This document shows positions 1-9,750 of a stretch of 38,012 bases of DNA, piece after piece; position 1 is the stretch's first letter; every line of letters starts with the position of its first letter. Source of the DNA: Rhodospirillaceae bacterium (GTDB lineage: Bacteria; Pseudomonadota; Alphaproteobacteria; Rhodospirillales; Rhodospirillaceae); assembly GCA_004297485.1 (NCBI GenBank), contig SCTM01000120.1:1-38012 (forward strand), given 5' to 3'. Under the pieces are notes generated by a model that worked only from the letters and a program-made list of their open reading frames with translations, ran no database searches and had not been told where the DNA came from. The position numbers and the translations under genes were made by a program.

Positions 1-2258
1 AGAATGACGTGATATTCGTTCAATTGCGTGAAAATCGTGCCGACCTGCCGTTGTCCAAACGCATCGTACAGCGTGTCGTCAATTTGCTGAGGCGAGATCC
101 CCATGCGTGAAGCGGTTTCCCGATCGATCGTTACCATCGTGCGTGGCGCTTGGTTCTCTTGGTCCGTCGCCACGTCCTGAAGCTGCGGAATAGTCTTCAT
201 CTTCTCGAGCATGACGTTCGACCAGTGGTCGAGTTCGGCAAGGTTGCTGCCCTGCAGGGTATACTGGTATTGCGTTCGCGCGCTTCTGCCGCCGATGACA
301 ATGTCCTGTCTCGCTTGCAGATAGACTTTAAATCCCGGAATTCGCGCAAGCTGGGGCCGCAGGCGGTTGATGATTTCCTCCGCGCTCGCCGAACGCTCGT
401 TGAAAGGCTTCAAGGATGGAAACATGCGACCCGTATTGGACGTGTTTCCACCACCGGAGCCGGCAATTGCTCCGATCGGTCCCATATCCGGATCGTTCCG
501 AATAATATCAAACGCCTGCTGCTGCTTACGCGCCATTTCGTCAAAGGAGATGTCTTGGGCCGCCTCGGTTGCTGCCAGAAGCAAGCCGTTGTCTTGTTGT
601 GGAAAGAAACCCTTGGAAATGAATATACCCAGTATCAACGTCACCGTGATCGTGGCGATGAGCGATAGGATGGTGGCCCGTTGATGCATCAGGACGATGC
701 GAAGCAGGCGCGCGTATGTGTCCACCAGCCACTGGAAGAATCGCTCCACCTCACGATAGAAGCGACCATGGTGTTCCTCCTGCTTTCCAAGAAAGAGTGA
801 ACACATCGTGGGCGTCAGCGTGAGTGAGACAAAAGCAGAAATGATCACCGCCACGCCGAGCGTCACCGCAAATTCGTGAAAGAGGCGCCCGACAATGCCG
901 CCCATCAAGAGAAGGGGAATAAATACGGCGATCAGTGAGAAAGTGATCGACACGATCGTAAAGCCGATCTCCTTTGCGCCTTTGACTGTCGCCTCATAGG
1001 CGCTGTCCCCTAGTTCAATGTGACGGACGATGTTCTCGATCATCACGATGGCGTCGTCGACGACAAAGCCGACTGCAATCGTAAGTGCCATCAGCGATAA
1101 GTTGTCGAGGCTATAGCCGAGCAGGCTCATGACACCGAAGGTGCCGACAAGCGACAGGGGTATGGCAACACCCGGTATGATCGTCGCCCAGAACTTCCTT
1201 AAGAATAGGAAGATCACCATCACAACCAACGCGATGGAGATGAGAAGTGTTGTCTCGACGTCAGAGACCGAGGCGCGAATCGTCGTGGTTCTATCGGAGA
1301 TGACATCCACATTCACGGCCTGCGGCATCTTCAGCTTCAACCGCGGAATCGCGGACTTGACGAGATCCGTTGTCGCGATGATGTTGGCTCCCGGCTGACG
1401 GAAGACACCCAAGACAATTCCCTGATGCCGATCCGCCAGCGCCTGGATTTGACTATTCTCAACGCCGTCGATTGCAGTGCCCACATCGGAAATATGGACC
1501 GGTGCCCCATTGCGGTAGGCGATCACCACATGCCGATAACCCTCGGCACTCACGATCTGGTCGTTGGTGGCGATGGTCGACGCCCGATGAGGTCCCTCGA
1601 AGTTGCCCTTGGGTGAGTTAAGGGTCGTTTGCCCCAGCGCCGAACGGACATCCTCGAGGGATATGCCAGCGTTGGCGATGGCCCCCGGATTGATCTGAAC
1701 ACGAACAGCGGGCTTCTGTTCGCCAAACAGAAGGACCTGGCCGACGCCTGGCAGCTGGGAAATCTGCTGGGCGAGAATGTTGTCGACATAGTCGTCGACC
1801 TGGTCAATCGGCAGGGCATCCGACCAAACGCCGAGGATTATGATTGGGGAATCCGCCGGGTTGACCTTTCGATAGGCGGGAGGGTTGGGCAGGTTCCTCG
1901 GCAGCTGACCGCCGGCCGCGTTAATCGCGGCCGACACGTCCTGTGCCGCGGCATCGGCATTTCGATCGAGATCGAATTGGAGAATAATTTCCGTCTGCCC
2001 CAACGTGCTGTTCGAGGTCATCTGCGTAAGATTAGAGATCTGCGCAAACTGTCGTTCCAATGGAGTCGCAACCGACGATGCCATGGTCTCCGGATCGGCG
2101 CCCGGCAGCCTGGCGGTGACGTCGATTGTTGGAAAGTCCACGCGCGGGAGCGGGGCGATGGGAAGTTGCGTGAAGGCAATCAGTCCCGCCAGAAAAATCG
2201 CCGCCATGACCAACGAAGTCGCGATCGGCCGATCGACGAAGGTCTTGGAGAAATTCAT
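1..2258 (-). CDS. RND-family multidrug efflux pump, inner-membrane subunit (MdtB/MdtC type), 3' end outside window
   Basis: The minus frame from the ATG at 2258 is open to the window edge (about 752 codons), so the C-terminal third is missing. The protein would be the proton-driven inner-membrane trimer of a tripartite efflux pump, exporting drugs or other small molecules through the adaptor encoded just upstream. Visible family marks are the N-terminal anchor starting MNFSKTFVDRPIATSL, a porter domain, the TM4 motif VVDDAIVMIENI near residues 400-410 with the paired proton-relay aspartates, and KGFFPQQDNG after TM7. KGFFPQQDNG and the later stretch DAFGQRQVGTI resemble MdtB/MdtC more than AcrB. 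The start overlaps the adaptor stop as ATGA (2255-2258), so translation is probably coupled. The substrate cannot be read from the sequence. Class assignment is sure; the exact subfamily is less so. Confidence 0.95.
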   Translation of the reverse strand, partial: MNFSKTFVDRPIATSLVMAAIFLAGLIAFTQLPIAPLPRVDFPTIDVTARLPGADPETMASSVATPLERQFAQISNLTQMTSNSTLGQTEIILQFDLDRNADAAAQDVSAAINAAGGQLPRNLPNPPAYRKVNPADSPIIILGVWSDALPIDQVDDYVDNILAQQISQLPGVGQVLLFGEQKPAVRVQINPGAIANAGISLEDVRSALGQTTLNSPKGNFEGPHRASTIATNDQIVSAEGYRHVVIAYRNGAPVHISDVGTAIDGVENSQIQALADRHQGIVLGVFRQPGANIIATTDLVKSAIPRLKLKMPQAVNVDVISDRTTTIRASVSDVETTLLISIALVVMVIFLFLRKFWATIIPGVAIPLSLVGTFGVMSLLGYSLDNLSLMALTIAVGFVVDDAIVMIENIVRHIELGDSAYEATVKGAKEIGFTIVSITFSLIAVFIPLLLMGGIVGRLFHEFAVTLGVAVIISAFVSLTLTPTMCSLFLGKQEEHHGRFYREVERFFQWLVDTYARLLRIVLMHQRATILSLIATITVTLILGIFISKGFFPQQDNGLLLAATEAAQDISFDEMARKQQQAFDIIRNDPDMGPIGAIAGSGGGNTSNTGRMFPSLKPFNERSASAEEIINRLRPQLARIPGFKVYLQARQDIVIGGRSARTQYQYTLQGSNLAELDHWSNVMLEKMKTIPQLQDVATDQENQAPRTMVTIDRETASRMGISPQQIDDTLYDAFGQRQVGTIFTQLNEYHVI

Positions 2259-3475
2259 TTGGCCGTCGTGCCTTGCGGTAGACCGGTGTTGGCTCCGTTC
2301 GATGCGGCTTCAGTGGCGCTACCCGGTTGCCGATTTCCGCTCCCGACGGATTGCACTTTCATTCCAGGCGCCAATCGAAGTTGCCCGTCAATGACGACGC
2401 GCTCCCCGGCATTCAGTCCCTTTGTGACTAAGGTCTGCCCGTCACGTTCTTGGCCGGTTTCCACACTTCGCATTTCCACGGTGTCATCGGATTTGATGAC
2501 GTAGGCATAGAGACCGTGAGGCCCACGTTGCACGGCTTCGGCCGGAACGGTGATTCCGTTGTGGATGTCGCCCACTTGCAGCCGGACGTTAACGAATTCA
2601 CCCGGCCACAAGGCCTGTCGGGCGTTGGGAAACCGTGCCTTGAGGCGGACGGTTCCCGTGGTCGGATCGATTATGTTATCGACCAGTTCGAGCACGCCGT
2701 CCTCAAGTGCCGTGGCATTATCGCTGTCGAAAGCCGTGGCCTTAAGCGGCCCATGACTTTCTTCGCCGACGACTTTCGCGAGTTCGCTTTGCGGCAAAGT
2801 GAAAATGGCCGAGATCGGTTGGATTTGGGCAATGACCACCAACCCACCGGCATCGGTGGCGTGAATAATGTTGCCGACGTCGATTGCGCGAATGCCGGTT
2901 CGGCCGTCGATCGGCGCAGTAATGGTCGTGTAGCCAAGTTGCACGCGGGCATTGCGGATACTCGCCTCATCTGAACGAACCGTCGCCGAAAGGGAATTGA
3001 CGGTCGCCGATTGCGTATCAACCTGCTGGTGCGTGGCAAATCCTTTTGCACTCAAATCCTGATATCGGACGAGGTCGTGTTGGGCATTGGCCAGGGATGC
3101 CTGATCTCTCGCCAAATTGCTGAGAGCGTTGTCAAGCAGGGCACGAAAGGGCCGAGGATCGATTTGCGCGAGAACATCGCCCTTCTTGACGTCCTGGCCT
3201 TCCCTGAAGGTGACGGCGACGAGTTCTCCATCGACACGTGCTCGCACCGTTACAGTATTATAGGCACGGATCGTCCCGATGCCGTCGAGATAGAGCGGGA
3301 CATCGGAAGCGACGGTCTGTCCCGCAACCACCGGAATCGCCGTCTCGGGCTTCGCGGCGTTATGTCCGAAAAGCCAACTCAGGATTTGCCATGCGACGAA
3401 TGCTGCGATCAGTGCCGCGACAACGCGCGCTACCTTGCGGTGCTTGGATGTCATGCCCTCAAAGATGCTCAACAA
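2255..3475 (-). CDS. RND efflux periplasmic adaptor (membrane fusion protein, MdtA-like)
   Basis: This 406-residue protein should link the RND pump to an outer-membrane channel. An N-terminal membrane anchor (about residues 15-37) is followed by the first lipoyl half with VRARVDGELVAV and GDVLAQIDPRPF, an alpha-hairpin rich in Ala, Gln and Asp, the second half with TTITAPIDGRTG, then the beta-barrel and membrane-proximal domains (PGEFVNVRLQV, VPAEAVQRG). This order is typical of the HlyD/MdtA family. The start used is TTG at 3475, which has AGGA seven bases upstream. An ATG at 3454, with GAGG very close to it, is an alternative and would give a protein seven residues shorter. The gene lies first in the operon and its stop overlaps the pump start. 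No outer-membrane factor is visible in the window. Confidence 0.93.
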   Translation of the reverse strand: MLSIFEGMTSKHRKVARVVAALIAAFVAWQILSWLFGHNAAKPETAIPVVAGQTVASDVPLYLDGIGTIRAYNTVTVRARVDGELVAVTFREGQDVKKGDVLAQIDPRPFRALLDNALSNLARDQASLANAQHDLVRYQDLSAKGFATHQQVDTQSATVNSLSATVRSDEASIRNARVQLGYTTITAPIDGRTGIRAIDVGNIIHATDAGGLVVIAQIQPISAIFTLPQSELAKVVGEESHGPLKATAFDSDNATALEDGVLELVDNIIDPTTGTVRLKARFPNARQALWPGEFVNVRLQVGDIHNGITVPAEAVQRGPHGLYAYVIKSDDTVEMRSVETGQERDGQTLVTKGLNAGERVVIDGQLRLAPGMKVQSVGSGNRQPGSATEAASNGANTGLPQGTTAK

Positions 3476-3847
3476 GGAATCCTACCGAAGCAAGAATGAC
3501 ATGGAGTGTTTATCATCAAGCGGGCCCAACCGCGACGTTCATTAGGGGTTCGCTTAATCAATAGGAGCGCCTCAATACCCCAGACCGAGGCGCTTCGCTA
3601 CATTAAGGGCTACCCCATTTTCACACACCTCATATGTGGCCCATGGGGCGGATTAACGCAGGGATTACTGGGTTTCCAGCGATTCGGCGGGGTTTTAGCC
3701 GGCCGGGTGGTTTTTTAGCCACTTGCGTAACGCCAAGTAACATCACCCCCGTGGCGGCATCTTAAAATCAGGTCCATTGGCTTGCCGACCCGGCTGCACG
3801 GGTTCGGTGCGCCCTGGCCCAGGGTCACGGCCGAAATTGAATCCCTG
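3476..3847. other. Gene-free spacer between the efflux operon and the monooxygenase gene
   Basis: I see no convincing reading frame here. The stretch holds an 8-bp perfect inverted repeat, AGCGCCTC at 3566-3573 and GAGGCGCT at 3587-3594, with a 13-base loop and no T tract. It must contain the promoter of the efflux operon, but no clear -35/-10 pair stands out. No TetR- or MarR-type regulator gene lies next to the operon. Confidence 0.5.
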
Positions 3848-4846
3848 TCAGATTTCCATGTGCATGGATTTGGCCACCTCGGCGAGCATCTCGAATGAGC
3901 GTATGCGCACGGAATGATCAAAGATCGTGGTGGCGACCATGAGTTCGTCCACCGCTGTTTCGGCGATGAAGCCGTCAAGGCCACGACGAACTGTTTCGGG
4001 GGCACCGACAAATGCGTACCGGAACATGCGTGAAATCTGCGCCTTTTCAGCAGGCGACCAGAACGTTTCAATGTCATCAATCGGCGGGGCCATCTGGCCT
4101 CTTTCACCACGCAGGAACCTGATGAAGGTTTGCTGGGATGACGTAAGCAAATACCGCGCGGCGGCGTCGGTCTCGGCGACAATCACGTTGACGCCGGCCA
4201 TGACATAGGGCCGGTCGAGCTGCGCCGAAGGCTTGAACCGGCTGCGATAGACCTGCAGCGCCTGCATCAAGGCCTCGGGTGCGAAGTGGGATGCGAAGGC
4301 AAACGGTAGACCAAGGGCGGCGGCGAGTTGCGCGCCGAACAGACTTGATCCGAGAATCCACAGCGGCACGTTCGTGCCGGTGCCGGGCACGGCGTGAACG
4401 ACTTGTCCCGGTTGGGCCGGTCCCAGCAGCGCCTGCAATTCCAGGACATCCTGGGGAAACTGGTCCGCGCTTTCGGGATCGCGGCGCAAGGCCCGAAACG
4501 TAGCCATGTCGGTGCCGGGGGCCCGGCCCAGACCTAAATCGATCCGGCCGGGATAGAGCGAGGCCAAAGTACCGAATTGTTCCGCGATGACCAACGGCGC
4601 GTGATTCGGCAGCATGATGCCGCCTGCGCCGACGCGAATTGTACGCGTGCCGGCGGCGACGTGGCCGATCACGACTGCGGTCGCGGCACTGGCAATTCCC
4701 GGCGCATTATGATGCTCGGCCAGCCAAAAACGGCGGTATCCCAAACGTTCCGCATGCTGAGCCAGCGCCAGGGTATTCCAAAGCGCGTCGGTTGCCGTCG
4801 AGCCCTGCGGGATCGAAACGAGGTCGAGTATGGAAACTGCGGTCAC
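3848..4846 (-). CDS. Luciferase-like flavin-dependent monooxygenase (LLM class, YhbW/MsnO8-like)
   Basis: A 332-residue single-domain protein of the bacterial luciferase-like TIM-barrel family, which uses reduced flavin and oxygen to oxidise an unknown substrate in the cytoplasm. Family marks are [11 protein letters not shown] near residue 40, [42 protein letters not shown] (about residues 72-112, which contains the typical N-H-x-P-L-x-[IV]-A-E segment and the GRAPG loop), and [16 protein letters not shown] in the middle. Length matches YhbW-type proteins. The start is GTG at 4846 with GGAG somewhat far upstream; a nearby ATG is out of frame. It is a lone gene whose neighbours on both sides are unrelated, so the context gives no substrate. 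Confidence 0.88.
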   Translation of the reverse strand: MTAVSILDLVSIPQGSTATDALWNTLALAQHAERLGYRRFWLAEHHNAPGIASAATAVVIGHVAAGTRTIRVGAGGIMLPNHAPLVIAEQFGTLASLYPGRIDLGLGRAPGTDMATFRALRRDPESADQFPQDVLELQALLGPAQPGQVVHAVPGTGTNVPLWILGSSLFGAQLAAALGLPFAFASHFAPEALMQALQVYRSRFKPSAQLDRPYVMAGVNVIVAETDAAARYLLTSSQQTFIRFLRGERGQMAPPIDDIETFWSPAEKAQISRMFRYAFVGAPETVRRGLDGFIAETAVDELMVATTIFDHSVRIRSFEMLAEVAKSMHMEI

Positions 4847-4933
4847 GTCGGCATTATCTCCGCGCTATTGTCCTGCGGTCCCCTGGGCTGCTCATGGTGC
4901 ACCGCGCAAGCAACGGAGGACTAGCATGGTGTC

Positions 4934-5098
4934 ATGTACAATCCCAAGCCGAACCGCGGCACGCTTGTCGTGATGCGTGATAAAGCCGTGCCGCAAATAG
5001 GCGTCGGGCCGTTCGCCGTCACACGTGATGGCAGTATGACCGTGCGGACTGTCTGTATTGGCGGGTCGGGTCCAATCTCGCTGTGCGCTGCACCATAA
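4934..5098 (+). CDS. Possible 54-residue small protein
   Basis: A short frame fills part of the otherwise empty stretch 4847-5170. It starts with ATG at 4934, ends with TAA at 5096-5098, and begins MYNPKPNRGTLVVMRDKAVP. Composition is protein-like and it has two cysteines near the C-terminus (CIGGSGPISLC). Against it, the good Shine-Dalgarno GGAGGA at 4915-4920 is correctly spaced for another ATG at 4926, which opens only 15 codons in a different frame, and is too far from 4934. No family is recognised. It may be real or chance. Confidence 0.28.
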   Translation: MYNPKPNRGTLVVMRDKAVPQIGVGPFAVTRDGSMTVRTVCIGGSGPISLCAAP

Positions 5099-5170
5099 CA
5101 AAGCCGACTCTCGCGATCGGGAAAGCGCGGGATGCCTCGCCAACCGACGCAGTTGGGCCTAGTATAACTT

Positions 5171-5698
5171 ATGCGGGTATTTTTACGACACATCGCCGTT
5201 CTTCTTTTTGTCGCGTTTGCGATCGCGCACCTGATGCCGGCGAAGGTCGACGCTATCCCCGCGTTGGTTGCGACGGCGCACGCGCGCGATAAGCCGGCTC
5301 CCGCTCCCATCGGGTATGGCGGTCCGCGTCTGCGTCTGTTTCCGATAATGGTGCCATATCGCACTTCGGGCGGCGTTCTCTATCAACCGTTGGTCATCGA
5401 GGTGGAATTGGCCGGCGGCGGCGGGCCGGACTCTTTGTCGGAGAAGGGCGACGCGCGGGAAAAGCAGGCCTGTTGGGCGTTGCCGATCATTCATGAAAAG
5501 CTGCTGATGTATCTTTTCAATGCCAATCTCGTGTCCGATGACTTCGTCGGCGAGCGCCGCGACGTGTTGACAAAGAATCTCTTCGACGTGCTGATCGACA
5601 CCGTGGGCCGTGGATACTATGCGGGCCTGACCTTGGTGGCCGATGATGCGGCCCCACTCGATTCGAAGTCCCTGGAACTCTCCAAACAGTGCCGGTAA
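5171..5698 (+). CDS. Secreted or anchored hypothetical protein, faintly FliL-like
   Basis: A 175-residue protein with a hydrophobic N-terminal segment (about residues 6-22) that could be a signal peptide, perhaps ending at VDA near residue 28. The body has a beta-rich part (RLFPIMVPYRTSGG, then LVIEVELAGGGG) and a helical part (IIHEKLLMYLFNANLVSDD, DVLTKNLFDVLIDTVGRGYY). A beta-strand core followed by a helix bundle recalls FliL-like periplasmic proteins, but no flagellar gene is near and I would not name it. The ATG at 5171 has no good ribosome site; TATAAC lies at 5163-5168, so a leaderless message or a different start is possible. It precedes the DUF1993 and MbfA-like genes on the same strand but is separated from them by 120 bases. 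Confidence 0.6.
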   Translation: MRVFLRHIAVLLFVAFAIAHLMPAKVDAIPALVATAHARDKPAPAPIGYGGPRLRLFPIMVPYRTSGGVLYQPLVIEVELAGGGGPDSLSEKGDAREKQACWALPIIHEKLLMYLFNANLVSDDFVGERRDVLTKNLFDVLIDTVGRGYYAGLTLVADDAAPLDSKSLELSKQCR

Positions 5699-5711
5699 CT
5701 GTCGCCGATTC

Positions 5712-5747
5712 GTCTCGCCATTGTTGGCGCGGTTTCTGATATATAAT
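5712..5747 (+). promoter_or_regulatory. Candidate sigma-70 promoter for the DUF1993-MbfA pair
   Basis: A perfect TATAAT lies at 5742-5747. TTGTTG sits 15 bases upstream, so the -35 spacing is short. A small hairpin, CGCCA-TTGT-TGGCG, overlaps the -35 region. Transcription would begin near 5754, leaving a leader of about 65 bases before the ATG at 5819. Seen only as sequence similarity. Confidence 0.4.
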
Positions 5748-5818
5748 CCTCCCATCGCTGACCAACCGCCACACCGGACGAGATCCGTGCGTGCGCAATT
5801 CTTGGGAGAAATAGAGTC

Positions 5819-6337
5819 ATGACCGTTTCCATGTACCAGATCAGCATTCCCGGTATCGTTCGTATCCTCAACAGCATCTCCGGCATCATCGACAAGGCCG
5901 TCGCTCATTGCGAAGCGCGCAAGATTGATCCGGCGGTGATGATCAATTTCCGTCTCGCCGCCGATATGTTGCCGTTCTCAAAGCAGATTCAGATCATGAC
6001 CGATCAAGCCAAGGGCATGGCCGGACGCCTTGCGGGTGTGGAGATCCCCAAGTACGCGGATACGGAGACCACGTTCGCCGAGTTGAAGGCGCGTATCGCG
6101 CGGACCGTCGACTACCTGAACAGCTTCAAACCTGCCCAAATTGATGGATCGGAGGATAAAGAGATCGTACTCAAGGCCGGTCTCGACATGAAGTTCAAGG
6201 GTCTTGCCTACATGACCACATTCGCCAATCCGAATATCTATTTTCACGCAGCAACGGCCTACGACATTCTGCGGCACCTGGGTGTGGAACTCGGCAAGCG
6301 GGATTTCCTGGCGAATATGGACGGGCAGATGACCTAA
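5819..6337 (+). CDS. DUF1993 family protein (DinB-like four-helix fold)
   Basis: This 172-residue cytoplasmic protein matches the DUF1993 family over its whole length. Conserved stretches include MTVSMYQISIPGIVRIL at the start, HCEARKIDP, DMLPFSKQIQI, ETTFAELKARI, FKPAQIDGSED and FYFHAATAYDILRH-like text near the end (here IYFHAATAYDILRHLGVELG). The family is predicted to adopt the DinB/YfiT-type four-helix bundle, often metal-binding; its function is not established. Its stop is directly followed by the ATG of the MbfA-like gene (TAA then ATG), so the two are almost certainly one transcript. GGGAG precedes the ATG by about ten bases. Confidence 0.9.
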   Translation: MTVSMYQISIPGIVRILNSISGIIDKAVAHCEARKIDPAVMINFRLAADMLPFSKQIQIMTDQAKGMAGRLAGVEIPKYADTETTFAELKARIARTVDYLNSFKPAQIDGSEDKEIVLKAGLDMKFKGLAYMTTFANPNIYFHAATAYDILRHLGVELGKRDFLANMDGQMT

Positions 6338-7468
6338 ATGCCGCAACCCTCAGACGATGCCAAACGGCTGAGAGCAAACCTTCAGGGGGAGGTGGATAGC
6401 GCCGCGCTCTATCGCGCGCTCGCGAAAGCCGAGGAGAAGCCCGCGCTTAAATCGGTCTACGACCGGTTGGCCGACGTGGAGGAGCGGCACGCGACCTTTT
6501 GGCAGAAGCGGCTGAGCGCCCTCGGCCTATCGTCCGACCGCGCCCCACCCGGCCGCCGCGCGCGGCTGCTTTCTTGGGTCGTGAAACGCTTCGGCGTGGG
6601 GGCCGTCCTTCCCAGCCTTGTTTCTTTGGAGCGCGCCGACAGCGCGCAGTATGACAATCAAGTCGATGCCGTATCCGGCGGATTACCCGGCGCCGAACGC
6701 TCCCATGCGCGCATTCTCGAGGCGATTGCCGGTCCGGCGCCCGGAGCCGTTGCCGATGGCGGGCTGGCGCGCCTAGAGGGTCGCCATCGCGGTATGGGCG
6801 GCAACGCCTTGCGCGCCGCGGTGCTGGGCGCCAACGACGGACTGGTGTCGAACCTGTCGCTTGTCATGGGTGTTGCGGGCGCGGGCGCCGCAGCCAAAAA
6901 CATTCTCCTCACCGGCTTGGCGGGCCTCATCGCTGGCGCGTGCTCCATGGCCATGGGCGAGTGGCTTTCCGTCAACTCGTCGCGGGAGCTTTACCAGCGT
7001 CAGATCGCGGCGGAGGCGGAGGAACTGGAAGCCGTGCCCGACGAGGAGCGCGAGGAGTTGGCCCTCATCTACGAGGCCAAAGGACTGCCGCGAGATCAGG
7101 CGCAAGCTCTTGCCGATCGCCTCATGGCCGATAAGTCCACGGCGCTCGATACTCTGGCCCGCGAAGAACTGGGGATAGATCCCAACGAACTCGGCGGTTC
7201 GGCGTGGCTGGCGGCGATAACATCCTTTGGTCTTTTTGCTTGTGGCGCGGCCTTCCCGGTCGTGCCATTTGCGATTTTATCAGGACGGCAGGCGGTGGTT
7301 TCCAGCGTTGTCGTGTCCGGTGCGGCCATGTTCGCTATCGGCGCGGCCACGACAATCTTCACCGGACGCGGCATGATCTTCTCAGGCGTGCGTCAACTCG
7401 CCATCGGCGCGGCCGCTGCGGGTGTCACCTACTTCGCCGGAAGCCTGTTCGGCGCGGTGTTGCAATAA
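6338..7468 (+). CDS. MbfA-like membrane iron/manganese exporter (ferritin-like domain fused to VIT1/CCC1 transporter)
   Basis: The 376-residue protein has an N-terminal ferritin/rubrerythrin-like domain (about 1-135) with the expected metal ligands in two halves: E18 and E48-E-R-H51, then E98 and E120-R-S-H123. The C-terminal half is a VIT1/CCC1 domain with GANDGLVSNLSLVMGVAGAG at about residues 165-185, the family motif of vacuolar iron and manganese transporters, then several membrane helices. Proteins of this build (MbfA in Agrobacterium and Bradyrhizobium) export iron and protect against peroxide. That role is known for relatives and inferred here. The gene abuts the DUF1993 gene and converges on the ygiQ gene with a 17-base gap. 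I found no clear Irr box upstream. Confidence 0.9.
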   Translation: MPQPSDDAKRLRANLQGEVDSAALYRALAKAEEKPALKSVYDRLADVEERHATFWQKRLSALGLSSDRAPPGRRARLLSWVVKRFGVGAVLPSLVSLERADSAQYDNQVDAVSGGLPGAERSHARILEAIAGPAPGAVADGGLARLEGRHRGMGGNALRAAVLGANDGLVSNLSLVMGVAGAGAAAKNILLTGLAGLIAGACSMAMGEWLSVNSSRELYQRQIAAEAEELEAVPDEEREELALIYEAKGLPRDQAQALADRLMADKSTALDTLAREELGIDPNELGGSAWLAAITSFGLFACGAAFPVVPFAILSGRQAVVSSVVVSGAAMFAIGAATTIFTGRGMIFSGVRQLAIGAAAAGVTYFAGSLFGAVLQ

Positions 7469-7485
7469 CAACGCGGCCGAGAATC

Positions 7486-9531
7486 CTACCGCACCTTTTC
7501 GCGCACGCCTTTGGTCAGGAACCGCTGCGGCCGGTGCTTGCGGCCTAAGCGCTTGCCTTCGCCGCCGCGGTCGCCGGTGCCCGCCGGTTGCCATGCGGGA
7601 ATCAGCTGATGACGCCCAGGTCCGATCAGATCGGCGCGGCCCATTTCCTTGAGGGCCTCGCGCAACACGGGCCAGTTCTCCGGATCGTGATAGCGCAGGA
7701 ACGCTTTATGCAATCGGCGCTGGCGCAGCTTCTTGATGGCGCTGACGGCTTCCGACGCACCGCGCTTTACCGGCCGCAGCGGATTGACGCCCGAGTAATA
7801 CATGGCCGTCGCTAAAGCCATGGGCGAGGGCAGGAAGGTCTGCACCTGATCGGCGCGATAGCGATTCTTCTTGAGCCACAGCGCAAGGTTCATCATGTCC
7901 TCATCGCTGGTGCCGGGGTGAGCGGCGATGAAGTAGGGGATGAGGAAATATTCCTTGCCGGCTTCCTTCGCCGCTTGATCGAACAGTTGTTTGAATCTGT
8001 CATAGGCGCCGATGCCCGGCTTCATCATCTTGGAGAGAGGCCCGGCCTCGGTATGTTCGGGCGCGATCTTGAGATATCCACCCACATGATGGGTGACCAG
8101 CTCGCGAATGTAGGCCGGGCTTTTCACGGCCAGATCGTAACGCACGCCCGAGGCCACCATGACTTTCTTGATGCCCGGCAATTCGCGCGCCTTGCGATAG
8201 AGTTGGATCAGCGGATCGTGATTGGTGTTGAGGTTCGGACAGACCTCCGGATAGACGCAGGACGGACGGCGGCAGACGGATTCCGTTTCTTTGTCCTTGC
8301 ACGCCATGCGGTACATGTTGGCGGTCGGTCCGCCGATGTCCGAGATCACGCCGGTGAAACCCGGCACCTTGTCGCGCACGGTTTCAATTTCCCGCAGGAT
8401 TGATTCTTCCGACCGGCTCTGGATGATGCGGCCTTCGTGTTCCGTGATGGAGCAGAAAGAGCAGCCGCCGAAACAGCCGCGCATGATGGTGACGGAAAAG
8501 CGGATCATGTCCCATGCGGGGATTTTTGCGTCCCCGTATTTCGGATGCGGGCTGCGCGCATAGGGCAGGTCGTAGACGCCATCCATCTCCGCGGTGGTGA
8601 GCGGGATCGGCGGCGGCGTCAGCCACAGGTCCCGGTCGCCGTGTTTCTGCACCAAGGCACGGGCATTGCCGGGATTGCTTTCGCGATGAAGCACGCGCGA
8701 CGCGCGGGCGTAGGCCTCGCGGTCGGTTTCCACTTGTTCATAGGCCGGCAGCCTGACAACTGTCTGCGTGTTGGAGCGATGCGCGCCTTCGTTGCTGCTT
8801 TCCAAATCTTCGGCGTGAAGCTCGGCCCACCCGTCGGGAAGGTTGGTCTTGAGCACGGCCACGCCGCGCACGTCGTCAATTTCAGATGGCGTTGCACCTT
8901 TGGCGATGCGGTGCGCCACTTCCACCACGGCGCGCTCGGCGTTGCCGTAGAGCAGAATGTCCGCCTTGGCGTCCACCAGGATGGAGCGACGCACCTTGTC
9001 GGACCAGTAGTCGTAGTGCGCGATCCGGCGCAGGGAGCTTTCGATACCGCCGAGAACGATCGGCACATCGCGAAAGGCTTCCCGGCAGCGTTGCGCGTAT
9101 ACGATGACCGAGCGGTCCGGCCGCTTGCCGCCTTCGCCGCCGGGCGTATAGCTGTCGTTGTGGCGCAGACGCCGGTCCGACGTGTAGCGGTTGACCATCG
9201 AGTCCATATTGCCGCCGGTGATCCCAAAGAACAGGTTGGGACGCCCCAGTTCCTTGAACGGCTCGGCGCTCTGCCAGTCCGGCTGGGCGATGATGCCGAC
9301 CCTGAAGCCCTGCGCTTCCAGCAGGCGGCCGATGATGGCCATCCCGAAACTGGGGTGATCCACATAGGCATCGCCGGTGACGATCACGATATCGCAGGAA
9401 TCCCAGCCCAGTTCGTCCATCTCCGCCCGGGTCATGGGCAGGATCGGCGCCGGGCCAAACCGGTGCGCCCAGTACTTGCGGTGGGAAAACAGCGGTTTTG
9501 CGGGGACGTTTATGACCGTGGGGGCGTTCAT
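7486..9531 (-). CDS. ygiQ: YgiQ family radical SAM protein
   Basis: A 681-residue protein very close to E. coli YgiQ along its length. The N-terminal cobalamin-binding-like region ([31 protein letters not shown]) precedes the radical SAM core with the cluster motif [18 protein letters not shown] (CxxxCxxC). Later conserved blocks are [22 protein letters not shown] and YFIAAHPGT. The reaction of YgiQ is unknown. I chose ATG at 9531 rather than the TTG at 9615: from 9531 the protein begins [21 protein letters not shown], which aligns with the E. coli N-terminus to within a residue, while the extra 28 residues look unlike the family. The C-terminus is basic and low in complexity, as in relatives. 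It converges on the MbfA-like gene. Confidence 0.93.
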   Translation of the reverse strand: MNAPTVINVPAKPLFSHRKYWAHRFGPAPILPMTRAEMDELGWDSCDIVIVTGDAYVDHPSFGMAIIGRLLEAQGFRVGIIAQPDWQSAEPFKELGRPNLFFGITGGNMDSMVNRYTSDRRLRHNDSYTPGGEGGKRPDRSVIVYAQRCREAFRDVPIVLGGIESSLRRIAHYDYWSDKVRRSILVDAKADILLYGNAERAVVEVAHRIAKGATPSEIDDVRGVAVLKTNLPDGWAELHAEDLESSNEGAHRSNTQTVVRLPAYEQVETDREAYARASRVLHRESNPGNARALVQKHGDRDLWLTPPPIPLTTAEMDGVYDLPYARSPHPKYGDAKIPAWDMIRFSVTIMRGCFGGCSFCSITEHEGRIIQSRSEESILREIETVRDKVPGFTGVISDIGGPTANMYRMACKDKETESVCRRPSCVYPEVCPNLNTNHDPLIQLYRKARELPGIKKVMVASGVRYDLAVKSPAYIRELVTHHVGGYLKIAPEHTEAGPLSKMMKPGIGAYDRFKQLFDQAAKEAGKEYFLIPYFIAAHPGTSDEDMMNLALWLKKNRYRADQVQTFLPSPMALATAMYYSGVNPLRPVKRGASEAVSAIKKLRQRRLHKAFLRYHDPENWPVLREALKEMGRADLIGPGRHQLIPAWQPAGTGDRGGEGKRLGRKHRPQRFLTKGVREKVR

Positions 9532-9750
9532 GGCCAAGCTTGTGATCGAACCCGGACACGCAGTCAACGACGAAGGAACGGCAAAGCCGCCCGCCGTCAG
9601 CGCGCTATTGGCCAACGTCCTGGTTTTGCAGGCGGAATGTGCGGGGAGCCAAGGACGCAGATATCAAGTCCGCAGTCCGCGAGCCGTATCCACGACCCGC
9701 GGCTGCGTGTCGGTCGTACGCGTAACCGCTAGGTTATGAAGTCGCCGGGT

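Noticed and set aside
5183-5908. 241-codon minus-strand frame
   Set aside because: It covers the secreted-protein gene and the start of the DUF1993 gene on the other strand; DUF1993 is a sure call.
8437-9732. 431-codon plus-strand frame
   Set aside because: It is antisense to ygiQ, whose reading is certain.
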